A DNA stretch of 64,000 nucleotides from Clostridium_AM sp963780135 (GTDB taxonomy: Bacteria > Bacillota > Clostridia > Clostridiales > Clostridiaceae), in the NCBI GenBank assembly GCA_963780135.1, contig CAWAAR010000003.1, positions 930,001 through 994,000 on the forward strand. Reading direction: 5' to 3'. Below, piece by piece: positions 63,736 through 64,000 of this stretch. The position numbers and the translations under genes were made by a program. The notes beneath the pieces are model-generated. The model did not search any database, was not told the DNA's origin, and saw only the letters and a program-made list of their open reading frames with translations. Numbering within the stretch: the stretch's first letter is position 1; every line of letters starts with the position of its first letter.

Positions 63736-64000
63736 ATGGTATTTAAAAATTTTGAAGAATTAATTGAAAAAGTTCAAAATTCAGAATCAAAAAAAATAGT
63801 AGCAGTAGTGGCAGCTGAAGAGGAACATACTTTGCAAGCTGTATTTAAAGCTAGAAAAGATAATATAGCAGAGCTTATACTAATAGGAAATAAATCAAAA
63901 ATAAAAGAAATATTAAAAAATTTAAGAGAAGATTTAGATGATAGTTCTATTATTGATGCAGAAGATGATGCTTCAGCAGCAACAAAGGCAGTAGAACTTA
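63736..64000 (+). CDS. ptb: Phosphate butyryltransferase (phosphate acyltransferase family), 5' part
   Basis: The frame from ATG 63736 (after AGGAGG) stays open to the window edge, 88 codons: MVFKNFEELIEKVQNSE..., IVAVVAAEEEHTLQAVFKARKD, IAELILIGNKSKIKEIL. This is the N-terminus of Ptb, which exchanges phosphate for CoA on butyryl-CoA (or branched acyl-CoA). A butyrate kinase gene is expected to follow. A phosphotransacetylase-like relative cannot be ruled out from this part. Confidence 0.85.
   Translation, partial: MVFKNFEELIEKVQNSESKKIVAVVAAEEEHTLQAVFKARKDNIAELILIGNKSKIKEILKNLREDLDDSSIIDAEDDASAATKAVEL

Noticed and set aside
1..64000. CRISPR array or prophage
   Set aside because: No regularly spaced direct repeats and no phage structural or integrase genes were seen.

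Overview
The window is AT-rich, low-GC Gram-positive DNA and reads as a chromosome segment of an anaerobic, spore-forming Clostridium, most likely one of the CO-using, acetogenic or solvent-forming species. The pointers are a Clostridium-type mre/min/rod/spoIVF/obg backbone, a monofunctional CO dehydrogenase (cooS), the [FeFe]-hydrogenase maturase hydG, a complete selenocysteine operon, and the start of a phosphate butyryltransferase gene under a sigma-54 regulator. The species cannot be fixed from sequence reading alone.

Layout. 1-436: 5' part of a leucyl aminopeptidase gene on the minus strand. 0.6-12.6 kb: a frameshifted GNAT gene, a SPOR protein, then the cell-shape and division cluster maf-radC-mreBCD-PBP2-minCDE-rodA and mgsA. 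12.7-25 kb: spoIVFA-like/spoIVFB, two radical-SAM-associated genes (one frameshifted), a 0.3 kb inverted-repeat element, RNase G, L21 leader-rplU-prp-rpmA, spo0B-like, obg, yhbY, nadD, yqeK, ridA and a pseudouridine synthase. 25-32 kb: dacF (minus), comEA and the contiguous selD-selA-selB-selC set; selD itself contains an in-frame UGA (Sec) followed by a hairpin. 32-39.8 kb: accessory DNA with a secreted repeat protein, a structured-RNA candidate, a KUP potassium transporter, an AAA ATPase, a diguanylate cyclase, and a run of broken gene pieces (nuclease/transposase, chloramphenicol acetyltransferase, a deleted second copy of the ATPase, MalT-like, MATE). 39.8-47.3 kb: cooS, a TM1266-type regulator, hydG, an unassigned structured RNA, beta-carbonic anhydrase and metA. 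47.4-54.4 kb: a T-box-controlled operon with a Pot-like ABC importer, an N-acyl-D-amino-acid deacylase-family enzyme and an M20 amidohydrolase. 54.5-61.6 kb: a frameshifted POT peptide transporter, small ORFs, remnants, ddl, a truncated flavoprotein and an IS607-type element whose tnpB is intact. 61.6-64 kb: a sigma-54 activator, then ptb behind a -24/-12 promoter.

How it fits together. mreBCD/PBP2/RodA drive cell elongation and MinCDE places the septum. SpoIVFA/FB, Spo0B-like and Obg belong to sporulation signalling and growth control, in a gene order shared in part with Bacillus. SelD makes selenophosphate, SelA loads it on the tRNA made by selC, and SelB delivers it. CooS, HydG and carbonic anhydrase concern one-carbon and hydrogen metabolism. 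The most interesting unit is the operon at 47.4-54.4 kb. Its T-box reads a Cys codon (TGC), and its acceptor-binding bulge (TGGA) matches the U73 of tRNA-Cys. That suggests the 'polyamine' importer and the two deacylases really salvage an N-acylated cysteine-related compound, next to a divergent metA.

Four genes carry single-base frame lesions, two of them at homopolymers, so either draft-level sequencing error or recent decay must be kept in mind.
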